Below are positions 10,395-19,088 of a stretch of 42,236 nt of DNA, piece by piece. The first letter of the stretch is position 1. Every line of letters starts with the position of its first letter. The notes below the pieces were generated by a model. That model ran no database searches and had not been told where the DNA came from. It saw only the letters and a program-made list of their open reading frames with translations. Source of the DNA: Deinococcus piscis (GTDB lineage Bacteria; Deinococcota; Deinococci; Deinococcales; Deinococcaceae); NCBI RefSeq assembly GCF_014653275.1, contig NZ_BNAL01000026.1, positions 1-42,236 of the forward strand, given 5' to 3'. Both the position numbers and the translations under genes were made by a program.

Positions 10395-11516
10395 ATGGGG
10401 AATACAGATGACTTCTTCAGTAGTAATCAAAAATTACCTTCTAAAATTAAAACAGAGATAGTTAGAAAATATCTAAGGGCTTGGTCGGTTATTCTGTCAT
10501 CGAAGCACAAAAAGATAGGCTACGTTGATTTATTCTCTGGAACGGGATATTTTATTGATAAGGATGGTCATAGGGAGCCGTCAACCCCTATTGAAGTGAT
10601 GGAATTTTGTGCTTGTTATTACCGTGATATGGCTAAGAATTTTTATATTCATTTTAATGAACCAAATGTCGAGTATTTCAATGCTCTATCAGAAAACTTA
10701 AAAAATCACAGGATGTGGCCGCATATTCAGAGAAGATTGACACTAACTCATGAGTTTATATCTGCTGAAAATCTAGAAGAGTTCATTCGCCCGTATCCGT
10801 GTCTATATTTTCTAGATCCATTTGGATATGGAGGATATTCTATAGAATCTATTAGTAAAATATTATCTGGCAGAGGGAATGATATCTTATTCTTCTTTAA
10901 CTTTAACAGATTCAATATGGATATATCACATCCATCGGAAAAAATAAAAAGTCAATCGGAAATTTTCTTAGGCGTGGAAAGTAAAGCCGAACTTTTAGAA
11001 AAAATTCATAGTTTGCATGGAAGAGAAAAGCAGAAGGCTATAGTAGACCACATTTGGTCAGCGTTAGAAAACTGTTTGCCTGAGAAATGTTATGTGGTGC
11101 CGTTCGAATTTGAATTTCAAGATAAAGAGCGTACTAGTCATTATCTCGTATTCGTTTCTAAGAATATTACCGGTAGAAAGATAGCCAGAGAGGTAATGTC
11201 AGGATTAAGGACTGAAGAAGGCGGGGAATTTAGGTTTAGTCTAAAAAAGTCTCAAAAGACACAGGGCCTTTTCAGTAATTATTATCTTCTAGGGGATCTA
11301 CTGCTTAAAAGATTTTCCAGACAGCAGGTGACCGTAAGAGAAATTATCAATATTTATGATACTGAGAATCCACGTAATTCTTATGTAGATAAAGATTATA
11401 AAGATTCTCTAAAACAACTCAGAGAACAGGGCATTATCGCAGTTGAGAAGCCTGACGGAAAAAGGGTACCTGACAGTCAGATGCCAGATACCTCAATCGT
11501 GACTTTTCTTAGATAG
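10395..11516 (+). CDS. tcmP: Three-Cys-motif partner protein (TcmP family), methyltransferase-like
   Basis: TcmP proteins are of unproven function and are found beside three-Cys-motif (Gp37/Gp68) proteins, as here. The 373-residue protein shows a Rossmann methyltransferase-like core: motif I-like VDLFSGTG at residues 44-51 and DPFG at 141-144, the latter resembling a catalytic DPPY/DPxG motif. The last ~75 residues look like a winged helix (SRQQVTVREIINIY...LREQGIIAVEK). ATG 10395 has AGGGGGAA just upstream. The gene is strikingly AT-rich in codon use compared with all neighbours, which points to recent transfer. Its last 8 bases overlap the 3' end of the convergent three-Cys gene. The role could be nucleic-acid modification or defence; that is inference. 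Confidence 0.75.
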   Translation: MGNTDDFFSSNQKLPSKIKTEIVRKYLRAWSVILSSKHKKIGYVDLFSGTGYFIDKDGHREPSTPIEVMEFCACYYRDMAKNFYIHFNEPNVEYFNALSENLKNHRMWPHIQRRLTLTHEFISAENLEEFIRPYPCLYFLDPFGYGGYSIESISKILSGRGNDILFFFNFNRFNMDISHPSEKIKSQSEIFLGVESKAELLEKIHSLHGREKQKAIVDHIWSALENCLPEKCYVVPFEFEFQDKERTSHYLVFVSKNITGRKIAREVMSGLRTEEGGEFRFSLKKSQKTQGLFSNYYLLGDLLLKRFSRQQVTVREIINIYDTENPRNSYVDKDYKDSLKQLREQGIIAVEKPDGKRVPDSQMPDTSIVTFLR

Positions 11517-12246
11517 CGTTTAACTCTTCATCGGTAAGTAATTCTCTATAAACAGCCGGCATTTCATCCCAAGAGCGCCCGTCGAGCATTCTGCCATTCT
11601 TTTTAGGTGTGGAACCGCCCCATTGCTTGTGAAAGAAAGCAACCTTGCTCTCTAGGCACTGATCTCGTATCGAACGTACCCAGTTCTCATCTATCGGGCG
11701 ATGGTTTTTGCCAGATTCGCCACCAGTAATGACCCAATGAATGCCGGTCAAATCTAGCTCTAGCGGTCCTAAGAGAGGCTCACACGAAAGGAAACGTACT
11801 TTGGCATCTACCTCTCTCAAATGATCGATGCGATATGCGTACTTTTGCGTCTCTACTGATACGCCCATCCAAACGTTGTCAGGCCAGTCTAGATAGGGTG
11901 CTATTTCACTTAGCCGTTCTGCTCTTTTGGTCAGAACTTGGAAAACATGTTGAGGGCAGTCTGCCATGACTTCAAAGATTCTTTCAAGATAAGAGAGTGG
12001 CATCTGCTCGTGGAAGAGGTCAGACATGGAATTGACAAAGATACGACTCGGTTTTTTCCAAGTCCTTGGCTGTTGCAATCTCTCCTCATGGATGGTGAAA
12101 GTAAACCCGTTGGGAAAGGTGCCCTTAAAACGACGGGTAATTTCCTCGGCGTAGCAGTGCTTACATCCAGGAGAGACCTTATTGCACCCTGTTGTAGGGT
12201 TCCAGGTCTTGTCGGTCCATTCAATTCCCGTTTTGGTGCTAGCCAT
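11509..12246 (-). CDS. Phage Gp37/Gp68-type three-Cys-motif protein (DUF5131), radical-SAM-like
   Basis: The 245-residue protein begins with the family hallmark GIEWTDKTWNPTTGC and then C21-x6-C28-x2-C31 (VSPGCKHCYAE), a cysteine triad thought to bind an iron-sulfur cluster in a radical-SAM-like barrel. Further family blocks are SMSDLFHE, VLTKRAER, GVSVETQ, SCEPLLGPL and WVITGGESG. The substrate is unknown. ATG 12246 has AGGAGG 4 bases upstream, and TATAAT lies at 12281-12276. Between them is an inverted repeat (12256-12271). It is less AT-rich than tcmP but still unlike the host genes. It is convergent with tcmP, with an 8-base overlap. Confidence 0.85.
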   Translation of the reverse strand: MASTKTGIEWTDKTWNPTTGCNKVSPGCKHCYAEEITRRFKGTFPNGFTFTIHEERLQQPRTWKKPSRIFVNSMSDLFHEQMPLSYLERIFEVMADCPQHVFQVLTKRAERLSEIAPYLDWPDNVWMGVSVETQKYAYRIDHLREVDAKVRFLSCEPLLGPLELDLTGIHWVITGGESGKNHRPIDENWVRSIRDQCLESKVAFFHKQWGGSTPKKNGRMLDGRSWDEMPAVYRELLTDEELNAI

Positions 12247-12255
12247 AATTCCTCC

Positions 12256-12281
12256 TAAACTTTTCAGTTTACTAAATTATA
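12256..12281 (-). promoter_or_regulatory. -10 box and inverted repeat upstream of the three-Cys gene
   Basis: On the minus strand a perfect TATAAT (12281-12276) is followed by the inverted repeat TAAACT-GAAA-AGTTTA (12271-12256), which abuts the Shine-Dalgarno sequence. I see no good -35 box. The repeat lies where an operator or an SD-masking hairpin would be. Confidence 0.5.
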
Positions 12282-12410
12282 CGCTAAAACACAGTAATAT
12301 GGATGGGGTGTTCGATAAACACGGGTTGAAAGCCTTTTTGGCTATACGGACAGGGAGTGGGCAGTCATGTGGACGTTGAGTGTGCCTTGCCAACAGGTAC
12401 AGTCGGAATA

Positions 12411-12432
12411 TGCCGCTATGCGGTAGTTTTTT
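12411..12432 (+). terminator. Weak terminator-like hairpin
   Basis: TGCCGC-TAT-GCGGTA (12411-12425, one G-U pair) is followed by GTTTTTT. No recognised plus-strand gene ends here. Confidence 0.4.
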
Positions 12433-12456
12433 GTTGCCATTTTGTTGGATGGCAAC
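12433..12456. repeat. 8-bp inverted repeat GTTGCCAT...ATGGCAAC
   Basis: A perfect 8-bp stem with an 8-base T/G-rich loop directly follows the preceding hairpin. Function unknown. Confidence 0.45.
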
Positions 12457-12610
12457 TAAGGTGAACGCCAAGGATTGCTGGACTGACTGTGAGGAGCAGG
12501 TGTATTTGCTGGACGACTAAGGTGACACAGGTTCAACTCTCGCTGCCCTGATAGACTGGCGAGCGTGAAAAATGCTGTAGTTATCGCACCGAAGAACCTG
12601 GAGAACCGCC

Positions 12611-13711
12611 ATGTCTAACCTTGCCATCGGCATCGTGGGCCTGCCCAACGTCGGCAAATCTACCCTGTTCAACGCCATCACCCGCGCCAATGCGCTGGCG
12701 GCCAACTATCCTTTTGCGACCATTGAGCCGAACGTGGGCCGCGTAACTGTGCCCGACGAGCGCCTGAGTGCACTCAGCCAGGTCTTTACCAAGGGAGACC
12801 GGGTGCCACCGATTATTCCCACCTACGTGGAGTTCGTAGACATTGCCGGTCTGGTCAAGGGGGCCAGCAAGGGCGAGGGTCTGGGCAACCAGTTCCTGGC
12901 GAACATCCGCGAGGTGGACGCCATTGCCCACGTGGTGCGCTGCTTTGAGGACGACAACGTGATTCACGTGGCGGGCCGGGTGGACCCGGTAGACGACATC
13001 GAAACCATCAATACCGAGTTGATTCTGGCCGACCTGGCCGGGCTGGAAAAGCGCCTGACGAATCTACAGAAAAAAGCCAAGGGCAACGACAAGGAAGCGG
13101 CAGCCCTGGCGTCGCTGGCCGAGCAGATCATCGCGGTGCTGGGCGAGGGGAAGCCGGCCCGTGCGGGCAGCTATGACGCGCCGATTCCCAAGGATTTTGG
13201 CCTGATTACCACCAAGCCGGTGATCTACGTGGCGAACGTGGGCGAAGACGAGCTGACTGAGGAGAACGACCACGTTCGGGCGGTGCGTGAGTACGCCGAG
13301 CGTGAAGGCGCGCTGGTCGTGAAAATCAGTGCCCAGATTGAGGGCGAGCTGGCCGCCATGCCTGAAGATGAAGCCCGCGAGTTCCTGACCGACTTGGGCG
13401 TAGAGGAATCCGGCCTGGATCAGCTGGTCAAAGTGGGTTACGACACCCTGGGGCTGATCACCTTTATCACCTCTGGCGAAAAGGAAGTGCGTGCCTGGAC
13501 CATCCGCGACGGCGAACGGGCCCCTGAAGCCGCTGGCGAGATTCACACCGACCTGGAAAAAGGTTTTATCCGCGCCGAAGTGATTGAGTGGGACAAGATG
13601 GTGGAAGCGGGCGGCTGGGCAAATGCCAAATCGAAGGGCTGGGTTCGCACCGAAGGCAAGGACTACGTGATGAAAGACGGCGACATCATGAACGTGCTGC
13701 ACAGCAGCTGA
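12611..13711 (+). CDS. ychF: Ribosome-associated GTPase/ATPase YchF (Obg family)
   Basis: YchF/OLA1 proteins are conserved P-loop NTPases, often preferring ATP, that associate with ribosomes and modulate stress responses. The 366-residue protein has the P-loop GLPNVGKST (residues 10-18), the switch region [30 protein letters not shown], the family's unusual base-recognition region and a C-terminal TGS domain ending with [12 protein letters not shown] and DGDIMNV. Full length. ATG 12611 is preceded by GGAG at 12600-12603. It has its own terminator at 13739-13781 and lies beside the AT-rich insertion. Confidence 0.96.
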   Translation: MSNLAIGIVGLPNVGKSTLFNAITRANALAANYPFATIEPNVGRVTVPDERLSALSQVFTKGDRVPPIIPTYVEFVDIAGLVKGASKGEGLGNQFLANIREVDAIAHVVRCFEDDNVIHVAGRVDPVDDIETINTELILADLAGLEKRLTNLQKKAKGNDKEAAALASLAEQIIAVLGEGKPARAGSYDAPIPKDFGLITTKPVIYVANVGEDELTEENDHVRAVREYAEREGALVVKISAQIEGELAAMPEDEAREFLTDLGVEESGLDQLVKVGYDTLGLITFITSGEKEVRAWTIRDGERAPEAAGEIHTDLEKGFIRAEVIEWDKMVEAGGWANAKSKGWVRTEGKDYVMKDGDIMNVLHSS

Positions 13712-13738
13712 GCGGGCAGTAGTCAGCCAAAGGCGGAA

Positions 13739-13781
13739 AGCAGAAGGCAGAGCATCTTCGCTCTCAGGCCTTCTGCTTTTT
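13739..13781 (+). terminator. Terminator of ychF
   Basis: A 10-bp stem AGCAGAAGGC/GCCTTCTGCT encloses an inner hairpin AGAGC/GCTCT; five T's follow. Its first 14 bases are identical to the left arm of the terminator at 16332. Confidence 0.85.
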
Positions 13782-13811
13782 CCTTGCTGCCTCTGCCCCT
13801 TACACTGACCC

Positions 13812-14705
13812 ATGACCTTGCAGCAGATTTCGGACCGGGTGTGGTGGCTGGGCGGAGCGGTGACCAGTGTGGCCGTGGACAATGGGGCCGGTGGCGCGCT
13901 GATTGTAGATACGGGCCTGGACGACGCCCAAGCGCGCCGGCTGCTGCGTGGGCTGGAGGCGCAGGGCCTCACGCCAGCGGCGATTTTGAACACCCACTCG
14001 CACGCTGACCATCACGGCGGCAATGCCCACATCCTGAAAAAGTGTCCTGGCCTGCCGGTGTATGCGCCGCCGCTGGAAGCCGCCATCATTCGCCATCCGG
14101 TGCTGGAGCCGCTCTCGCTGTACGGGGCGCTCCCGCCTGCCGAGCTACAAACCAAGTTCCTGCTCGCGCCTGCTTCGCCCGCGCAGGAGGTGGAGGCCGG
14201 CCAGCAGACGCTGGGTGGAGCCGCCGTAGAGCTGCTGGCGGTGCCCGGTCACGCCGCGCAGATGTTTGCGGTACGCATAGATGACGTGCTTTACGCGGCT
14301 GACGCTCTGTTTGGCCCAGAGGCCCTGAGCAAACATCCCCTGACCTTCTGCGCCGATTCCGCCGCGCAAAAGGCATCGGCTCAGGCGTTGGGTGAGTTGA
14401 GCGGGATTCGCACGGTACTGATGGGGCATGGCGAGCCGTCCGGTGACCTGGCGGGCCTGGCCGAAGCGAATGTGCAGTCTTACGCCCAGACCACGGCCTG
14501 GGTGCTGGAGGCAGCCACGCAGGGCGCAGCGGGTCTGGACGAGCTGCTGGCGCGGGTGGCCGAGCTGGCCGGTGTCCAGATGAGCCACATGGGGCCGCTG
14601 CTCCTGAACCGCGCCGTTGTGGCGGCGCACCTTAAGGAGCTCTTGACCGATGGCCATGTCAGGGCGGAAATTCTGGAGAATCGGCTGCTCTGGGGCGTAT
14701 CCTGA
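13812..14705 (+). CDS. MBL-fold metallo-hydrolase
   Basis: The 297-residue protein has the metallo-beta-lactamase signature THSHADHHGG at residues 61-70, the third ligand region VPGHAAQM near 149 and ADALF near 170, and a late HGE motif, so it is probably a two-zinc hydrolase. The C-terminal ~70 residues are helical. Substrate cannot be told from sequence; glyoxalase II-like and arylsulfatase-like hydrolases share these motifs. ATG 13812 is 5 bases after TACACT (13801-13806) and has no Shine-Dalgarno sequence, so the message is probably leaderless. Its 3' end contains the promoter of dps. Confidence 0.85.
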   Translation: MTLQQISDRVWWLGGAVTSVAVDNGAGGALIVDTGLDDAQARRLLRGLEAQGLTPAAILNTHSHADHHGGNAHILKKCPGLPVYAPPLEAAIIRHPVLEPLSLYGALPPAELQTKFLLAPASPAQEVEAGQQTLGGAAVELLAVPGHAAQMFAVRIDDVLYAADALFGPEALSKHPLTFCADSAAQKASAQALGELSGIRTVLMGHGEPSGDLAGLAEANVQSYAQTTAWVLEAATQGAAGLDELLARVAELAGVQMSHMGPLLLNRAVVAAHLKELLTDGHVRAEILENRLLWGVS

Positions 14706-14709
14706 CGCC

Positions 14710-15342
14710 ATGACCAAAGCGAAGAAAGACACCAAGAAGCCCGCTGTCAAAGCGGAAGCGGGCAGGGCCAGCAAAGCCAAATCTGCCAAGGCCGATTCGC
14801 AGCGGACCGCCACCGATGCCGCCCATATGAAGGTCCAGCACAACGATCTGGTGGATCACAACTACCTGTCCGAAGAGCAGTTCGGTGCGGTGGCCGAAAC
14901 CTTGCAGCGCAACCTGGCCACCACCATCTGCCTGTACCTGAAGTTCAAGAAGTACCACTGGGACATCCGGGGCCGGTACTTCCGCGATCTGCACCCCGCC
15001 TACGACGAGTTTATTGATATGTTCTTCCCCGCGATTGACGAGCAGGCCGAGCGTCTGGTGGCCCTGGGCGGCAGTCCGGTGGCTGCTCCCAGCGACCTAG
15101 ACCGCTACAGCGTGGTGCAGGTGCCTACCGAAACCGTGCGGGACGCCTACACCCAGGTGCAGGACCTGGTGAGCGACCTGACCCGCGTGAGCAAGGGCTT
15201 CCGCGACGACAGCCTGACCGCCGACGAGAACGACGACCCCGCCACTGCCGACCTGTACAACGGTTACGCAGCCACCATGGACAAAATCCGCTGGATGCTT
15301 CAGGCCATGATGGACGACGAGTACATGCAGAACAACCGCTAA
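14710..15342 (+). CDS. dps: Dps-family ferritin, Dps1-like
   Basis: Dps forms a 12-subunit shell that oxidises and stores iron and binds DNA, protecting it from Fenton chemistry. The 210-residue protein has a Lys/Ala-rich N-terminal tail (1-35) of the kind that binds DNA, then Asp36, His39, His50 and Glu55, which match in position the N-terminal metal site described for D. radiodurans Dps1. The ferroxidase residues lie in KYHWDIRG (81-88) and the segment HPAYDEFID...IDEQAERL. ATG 14710 follows TATCCT (14698-14703) by 6 bases, so it has its own leaderless promoter inside the end of the MBL gene. The in-frame ATG at 14650 lies inside the MBL gene and is unlikely. Confidence 0.93.
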   Translation: MTKAKKDTKKPAVKAEAGRASKAKSAKADSQRTATDAAHMKVQHNDLVDHNYLSEEQFGAVAETLQRNLATTICLYLKFKKYHWDIRGRYFRDLHPAYDEFIDMFFPAIDEQAERLVALGGSPVAAPSDLDRYSVVQVPTETVRDAYTQVQDLVSDLTRVSKGFRDDSLTADENDDPATADLYNGYAATMDKIRWMLQAMMDDEYMQNNR

Positions 15343-15362
15343 GGCGGAGGCGCAAGAATGAG

Positions 15363-15389
15363 GGCCTGCCCACCGGGGCGGGCCTTTTT
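15363..15389 (+). terminator. Terminator of dps
   Basis: GGCCTGCCC (15363-15371) pairs with GGGCGGGCC (15376-15384, one G-U pair) around a 4-base loop; five T's follow. Confidence 0.9.
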
Positions 15390-15404
15390 GCTAGAGGACG
15401 GCAA

Positions 15405-15788
15405 ATGCTGAAACTTGACCATGTGGTGATTCATGTCAGTGACTGGGAGCGCTCAAATGCCTTTTATGCCGAGGTCCTGGGTGCCGAGGTGGTGCCGCAC
15501 GGTTCAGGCTTTGTCTACCGTATTGGTGGGCAGCAGCTGAATGTGCATGGACCAGGTCTGGAGGTGCAGGAGGTGGCCCGTCTGCCGGTGCAACCAGGCA
15601 ATTCGGACCTGTGTTTCCAGTGGGACGGAAGCGTCGCTGAGGCGCAGGCGTATCTTGCGGTGCGGGGAGTAGAGGTGATTTCTGGCCCGGTGCGGCGGCC
15701 TGGGGCTGGAGGCGAGGGCCAGAGTGTGTATTTCTATGACCCGGACGGCTCCTTGCTGGAATTCATCAGCTATCAGGAGGACAAGTGA
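15405..15788 (+). CDS. VOC (glyoxalase/bleomycin resistance-like) family protein
   Basis: The 127-residue protein is a single vicinal-oxygen-chelate module: LDHVVIHVSDWERSNAFYAEVLG at the start, and a C-terminal repeat ending in VYFYDPDGSLLEFISY, with His and Glu in the usual metal-ligand places. Family members are dioxygenases, isomerases or drug-binding proteins; the substrate is unknown. AGAGGA lies 7 bases before ATG 15405. The stop codon overlaps the GTG start of the next gene (GTGA), so the two are probably translationally coupled. Confidence 0.85.
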   Translation: MLKLDHVVIHVSDWERSNAFYAEVLGAEVVPHGSGFVYRIGGQQLNVHGPGLEVQEVARLPVQPGNSDLCFQWDGSVAEAQAYLAVRGVEVISGPVRRPGAGGEGQSVYFYDPDGSLLEFISYQEDK

Positions 15789-16321
15789 CCGAAAAGGAAC
15801 GGGTGTCCAAAGGCCCACAAAAAAAGTCGGAGCGCGACTTTGACTACGACCTCCACTACGCTGAGCTGAATCTGCGTGAGCAGCCGGAGCTGTACCGCGT
15901 GGGCCGGGGCGAGCAAGGTGTGCTGCTGGTGCAGCCGTACAAGGCCGAGATTCTGCCGCACTGGCGCTTTGCCACGCCCGACAAGGCGCGGGAAAGCAGC
16001 GACAAAATCTACGCGATGTTTCTTGGCTATTTGGCGCAGGGCGATTTTGTGGGAGCGGACATGGCCCGCAAATTTCTACAAATGGGCTTTACGCGTGCCC
16101 GCCGCTACGCCAACCACAAGGGCGGCAAAAAGTACGATGGCCCCGTGCCAGATGACAAAAAGGGCCAGTCGGGAGCGCATGGCCGCGCTGAATTGCCCCG
16201 CCAACCCGAAGACCCTATTAAGGCCGAAGCGGCCCGTATCTTTAAGGCCAAGTGGGACGAGGCCGAAGCCAACACGGAGTACGCAGCCTTAAAAAAGGAC
16301 TGGAAAGCGCGTTTGGGTTGA
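15785..16321 (+). CDS. DUF4385 family protein
   Basis: The 178-residue protein matches my memory of DUF4385: FDYDLHYAELN, ELYRVGRGEQGVLLVQPYK, ILPHWRF and DMARKFLQMGFTRARRYANHKGG. The family has no known function. It is hydrophilic, with no signal peptide or membrane segment, and rich in Lys/Arg, which could suit nucleic-acid binding. GTG 15785 overlaps the stop of the VOC gene by 4 bases. The gene ends before a strong terminator at 16332. Confidence 0.85.
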   Translation: MTEKERVSKGPQKKSERDFDYDLHYAELNLREQPELYRVGRGEQGVLLVQPYKAEILPHWRFATPDKARESSDKIYAMFLGYLAQGDFVGADMARKFLQMGFTRARRYANHKGGKKYDGPVPDDKKGQSGAHGRAELPRQPEDPIKAEAARIFKAKWDEAEANTEYAALKKDWKARLG

Positions 16322-16331
16322 GGTCGCCAGG

Positions 16332-16387
16332 AGCAGAAGGCAGAGAGCTAATCTGGACGTTCAGGACTCTCTGCTTTCTGCTTTTTT
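16332..16387 (+). terminator. Terminator of the VOC-DUF4385 operon
   Basis: A 16-bp stem with one mismatch (16332-16347 with 16367-16382) and 19-base loop is followed by six T's. The left arm shares AGCAGAAGGCAGAG with the ychF terminator. It lies immediately before the stop codon of the convergent oligopeptidase gene. Confidence 0.88.
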
Positions 16388-16390
16388 CCT

Positions 16391-18436
16391 CTAGAGCAGT
16401 CCGCTGCGGCGGAGCAGGGCCTGCGGGTCGGGGTCACGGCCCATGAAGTCGCGGTACAGCTCGGCAGGGTCCTTGCTGCCGCCCTGGCCCAGCAGCGTGT
16501 CCACAAAGTCGCGGCCTGTCTCGCGGCTAAAGATGCCTTCTTGCTCGAAGCGTGAAAAGGCGTCGGCGTCCAGCACTTCGGCCCACTTGTAGGAGTAATA
16601 ACCTGCCCCGTAGCCCACCGGGCTGGCAAACAGGTGTCCAAACCGGGCAACCATCGCGTAGTCGCCGGGCAGGGGCAGAGGGCTAAAGCGGTTCATCACT
16701 TCGCGGGCGTAGGCCACCGGGTCCGTATCGCTGGCCGGGTCGTATTCCACGTGCAGGCTCAGGTCGGTCATCCCGAAGGAATACTGGCGCATGGCGGCGC
16801 TGGCGGCGCGGTAGTTGCGGGCGGCCAGCATCTTGCGGAACAGGTCTTCGGGGAGGCGCTCGCCGGTCTGGTAATGCCGCGCGAACAGGTCCAGCGCTTC
16901 TCGCTGCCAGACCCAGTTCTCCATGATCTGGCTGGGCAGTTCCACAAAGTCCCAGGCCACGTTGGTTCCGCTGAGACTGCGGACTTCTACCCGGCTGAGA
17001 GCGTGGTGGAGCAGGTGCCCGAACTCGTGAAAGACCGTTTCCACTTCGTCCAGCGAGAGCAGGGCAGGCGTATCTTTGCCCGGCGGGGTCATGTTGCCGC
17101 ACATCAGGCCCAGGTGGGGCAAAAATTGGCCCTCGGCAGGTCCACCAGTCACAAAGGCGTTCATCCAGGCCCCACCGCGCTTGGTGTCGCGGGGGAACCA
17201 GTCGGTATAGAAGCTGGCGATATGTTCGCCGCGCTGTCCATCCTTGCCCTCAGCAAAGATGTCGTAGTAGCGCACGTCAGGATGCCAGCCGGGAGCCTGC
17301 GCCTCCTTGACCGTGATGCCGAACACCCGCCCGACAATCTCGAACAGGCCCGCCAGGACGCTGTTCAGTTCGAAGTAGGGGCGCAGCTCTTCTTCGTCGT
17401 AGTCGTACTGCTCCTGGCGCTGCTTCTCGGCCCAGTAGGCGATGTCCCAGTGTGCCAGGGCCGGGGCGTCCGTGCCAGCCTGCTGCCGGTAGAAGGCTTC
17501 CAGCTCAGCGTTTTCCCGCTCCCAGGCGGGCCGGGTCTTGGCTTCCAGGTCGCGCTCGAACGCCAGGGCTGCGTCGCCCGTTTTTGCCATGCGGTCTTCC
17601 AGCACCAGGTCGGCGAAGTTGCGGTAGCCCAGCAGCTGCGCCTTCTCGCGGCGCAGTTCCAGGATGCGGCGAACCAGTGGGCGGTTGTCTCCCTCCGGCT
17701 GCTGGCCTACCAGGCCGCTGGCCTGCCACAGTTCACGGCGCAGCTCGCGGTCATCGGCGTAGGTGAGCACGGGCGTCAGCACTGGGGCATGCAAGGTCAG
17801 GCGGTGCCCTGCTTGGCCGCGCTCCTCGGCGTCTGCCCGCGTGGCCTCCTGCACCCGCTGAGGCACACCGCTCAGGCGCTCGGCCGGCACATACAGCTCA
17901 AAGGCGGCGGTGGCGTCCAGCACGTTCTTGGCAAAGGTGTTGGTCACTTGGGCCAGTTCGGCGTTCAGCTCCTGCAAGCGGGCTTTCTTGTCTTTGGGCA
18001 GGTCGGCTCCGCCCCGGCGGAACTCGTCCATCGTCAGCTTGAGGAAGCGGGCGCGCACCGGGTCCAGATGCTGTGCGGCGGGCGTCTGCGCGTAAGCCTT
18101 GAGCGCTTGCCACAGCCCGGCATCCAGACCCAGTGACGTGTAGAACTCGGTCACGCCCGGCAGGATGGCTTCCTCAGCGGCGCGCCACTCGTCAGTGGCC
18201 ACCACGCTGTCCATGTGGCCTACTACGGTGCGGGCCGTGTCCAGCTCGCGGGTCAGCCGGTCCAGCTCATCCACGAACCCGGCAAAGTCGCGCTCACCAG
18301 CCCCGGCAAGTGCACCAAGCGCGGCGCGGCTCTGATCCAGCAGGGTGTCAATGGCAGGCTGGGCGTGCTCGGGCCGCAGCCGGTCAAAAGGAATCTGGAA
18401 CTGGATGTCCAGCAAAGGATTGGTGGATTGGGTCAT
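16391..18436 (-). CDS. M3 family zinc oligopeptidase (oligopeptidase A-like)
   Basis: This cytosolic metallopeptidase degrades short peptides, including cleaved signal peptides in better-known relatives. The 681-residue protein has the M3 zinc motif HEFGHLLHH near residue 467, the preceding ETVFHEFGH context, the downstream [10 protein letters not shown] glutamate ligand region and [14 protein letters not shown] near the C-terminus. No signal peptide. Length fits oligopeptidase A/Dcp. ATG 18436 lies 7 bases after TATACT (18449-18444, minus strand), so the message is probably leaderless. It lies just downstream of the RraA-like gene, but with its own promoter. Confidence 0.94.
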   Translation of the reverse strand: MTQSTNPLLDIQFQIPFDRLRPEHAQPAIDTLLDQSRAALGALAGAGERDFAGFVDELDRLTRELDTARTVVGHMDSVVATDEWRAAEEAILPGVTEFYTSLGLDAGLWQALKAYAQTPAAQHLDPVRARFLKLTMDEFRRGGADLPKDKKARLQELNAELAQVTNTFAKNVLDATAAFELYVPAERLSGVPQRVQEATRADAEERGQAGHRLTLHAPVLTPVLTYADDRELRRELWQASGLVGQQPEGDNRPLVRRILELRREKAQLLGYRNFADLVLEDRMAKTGDAALAFERDLEAKTRPAWERENAELEAFYRQQAGTDAPALAHWDIAYWAEKQRQEQYDYDEEELRPYFELNSVLAGLFEIVGRVFGITVKEAQAPGWHPDVRYYDIFAEGKDGQRGEHIASFYTDWFPRDTKRGGAWMNAFVTGGPAEGQFLPHLGLMCGNMTPPGKDTPALLSLDEVETVFHEFGHLLHHALSRVEVRSLSGTNVAWDFVELPSQIMENWVWQREALDLFARHYQTGERLPEDLFRKMLAARNYRAASAAMRQYSFGMTDLSLHVEYDPASDTDPVAYAREVMNRFSPLPLPGDYAMVARFGHLFASPVGYGAGYYSYKWAEVLDADAFSRFEQEGIFSRETGRDFVDTLLGQGGSKDPAELYRDFMGRDPDPQALLRRSGLL

Positions 18437-18454
18437 GAATCCGAGTATAGGTGA

Positions 18455-18486
18455 GAGCGCTTAGTTTCCAGAGCGCTTAGTTTCCA
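18455..18486. repeat. Perfect 16-bp tandem duplication at the end of the RraA-like gene
   Basis: GAGCGCTTAGTTTCCA occurs at 18455-18470 and again at 18471-18486 without any difference. The right copy contains the TAA stop codon of the minus-strand gene (18479-18477), so the duplication left the protein end intact. It looks recent. Confidence 0.9.
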
Positions 18487-19088
18487 CTGCACCCAGCCAG
18501 CGCGCTGTCCACCTTGCGTCGGTGCTCGGCCTGCCACGCTTCTAGTGACTGGGCCGCCTCCTTTGCTTCTGCCTGGCGGGCCTGGTCTAGCAGCACCGGG
18601 GCTTCCCTGGCGGGAAGACATAGGATGCCCTCGCTGTCGGCCACTATCCAGTCGCCAGGATGGACCGTCACGCCACCACACTGAAGCGGTTGCTGCCACT
18701 CGCCGCGTGGCTCCTTGCTGCCCGGAATAGGGCTGGTGCCCAGGGCAAAGACCGGAAAGCGGGCTGCCTCAATCTCAGCCCGGTCACGGATGACACCATC
18801 AATGACCATGCCAGCAATGCCGTTCTGCTGCGCGGTCAGGCAGACGTTGCCTCCAGCCACCGCATGCCGCCGGTCCGGGGACTGCACCACCAGCACCGAG
18901 CCGACTGGTGCGTGATAAATCGCCGCGTGCAGCATCAGGTTGCAGCCGGGTTCCAGCCGTACCGTAAAGGCTGGACCGCTCAGCCCTGGCATGCCCGTGT
19001 ACAGCGGGCGGATATGGTAGTCCAGCACCCGCTCTCCGGTCAGCAGCGAGCCAAAGGCTGTGGTGGGCGGTGCAGTCGTGGAAGTCAT
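18477..19088 (-). CDS. RraA-like protein / HMG-aldolase family
   Basis: The 203-residue protein belongs to the RraA fold: YTGMPGLSGPAFTV, GSVLVV, GGNVCLTAQQNGIAGMVIDG and VIRDRAEI (the DG...RD signature) followed by HPGDWIVADSEG and VLCLP-like end. Some members inhibit RNase E; others, with the same Arg-Asp pair, are 4-hydroxy-4-methyl-2-oxoglutarate aldolases. The conserved Arg and Asp are present, so a metal-dependent aldolase is at least as likely as RNase regulation. TACTCT (19099-19094, minus) ends 5 bases before ATG 19088, a leaderless layout. Confidence 0.82.
   Translation of the reverse strand: MTSTTAPPTTAFGSLLTGERVLDYHIRPLYTGMPGLSGPAFTVRLEPGCNLMLHAAIYHAPVGSVLVVQSPDRRHAVAGGNVCLTAQQNGIAGMVIDGVIRDRAEIEAARFPVFALGTSPIPGSKEPRGEWQQPLQCGGVTVHPGDWIVADSEGILCLPAREAPVLLDQARQAEAKEAAQSLEAWQAEHRRKVDSALAGCSGN

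Larger units (their letters stand above)
12247..12610. other. 364-bp region between the three-Cys gene and ychF
   Basis: It contains the divergent control region of the three-Cys gene (12250-12285), a short terminator-like hairpin (12411-12432) and a second hairpin (12433-12456). The frames across it lack start signals and family motifs. The hairpin pair suggests the end of an unidentified plus-strand transcript or a remnant of the inserted segment. Confidence 0.4.

Noticed and set aside
12277..12471. 64-codon minus-strand frame beside the three-Cys gene
   Set aside because: It crosses two hairpins and the promoter of the three-Cys gene; no start signal and no family match.
16634..18136. 500-codon plus-strand frame opposite the oligopeptidase
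   Set aside because: Antisense of a gene with an intact HEFGH motif; no family resemblance.
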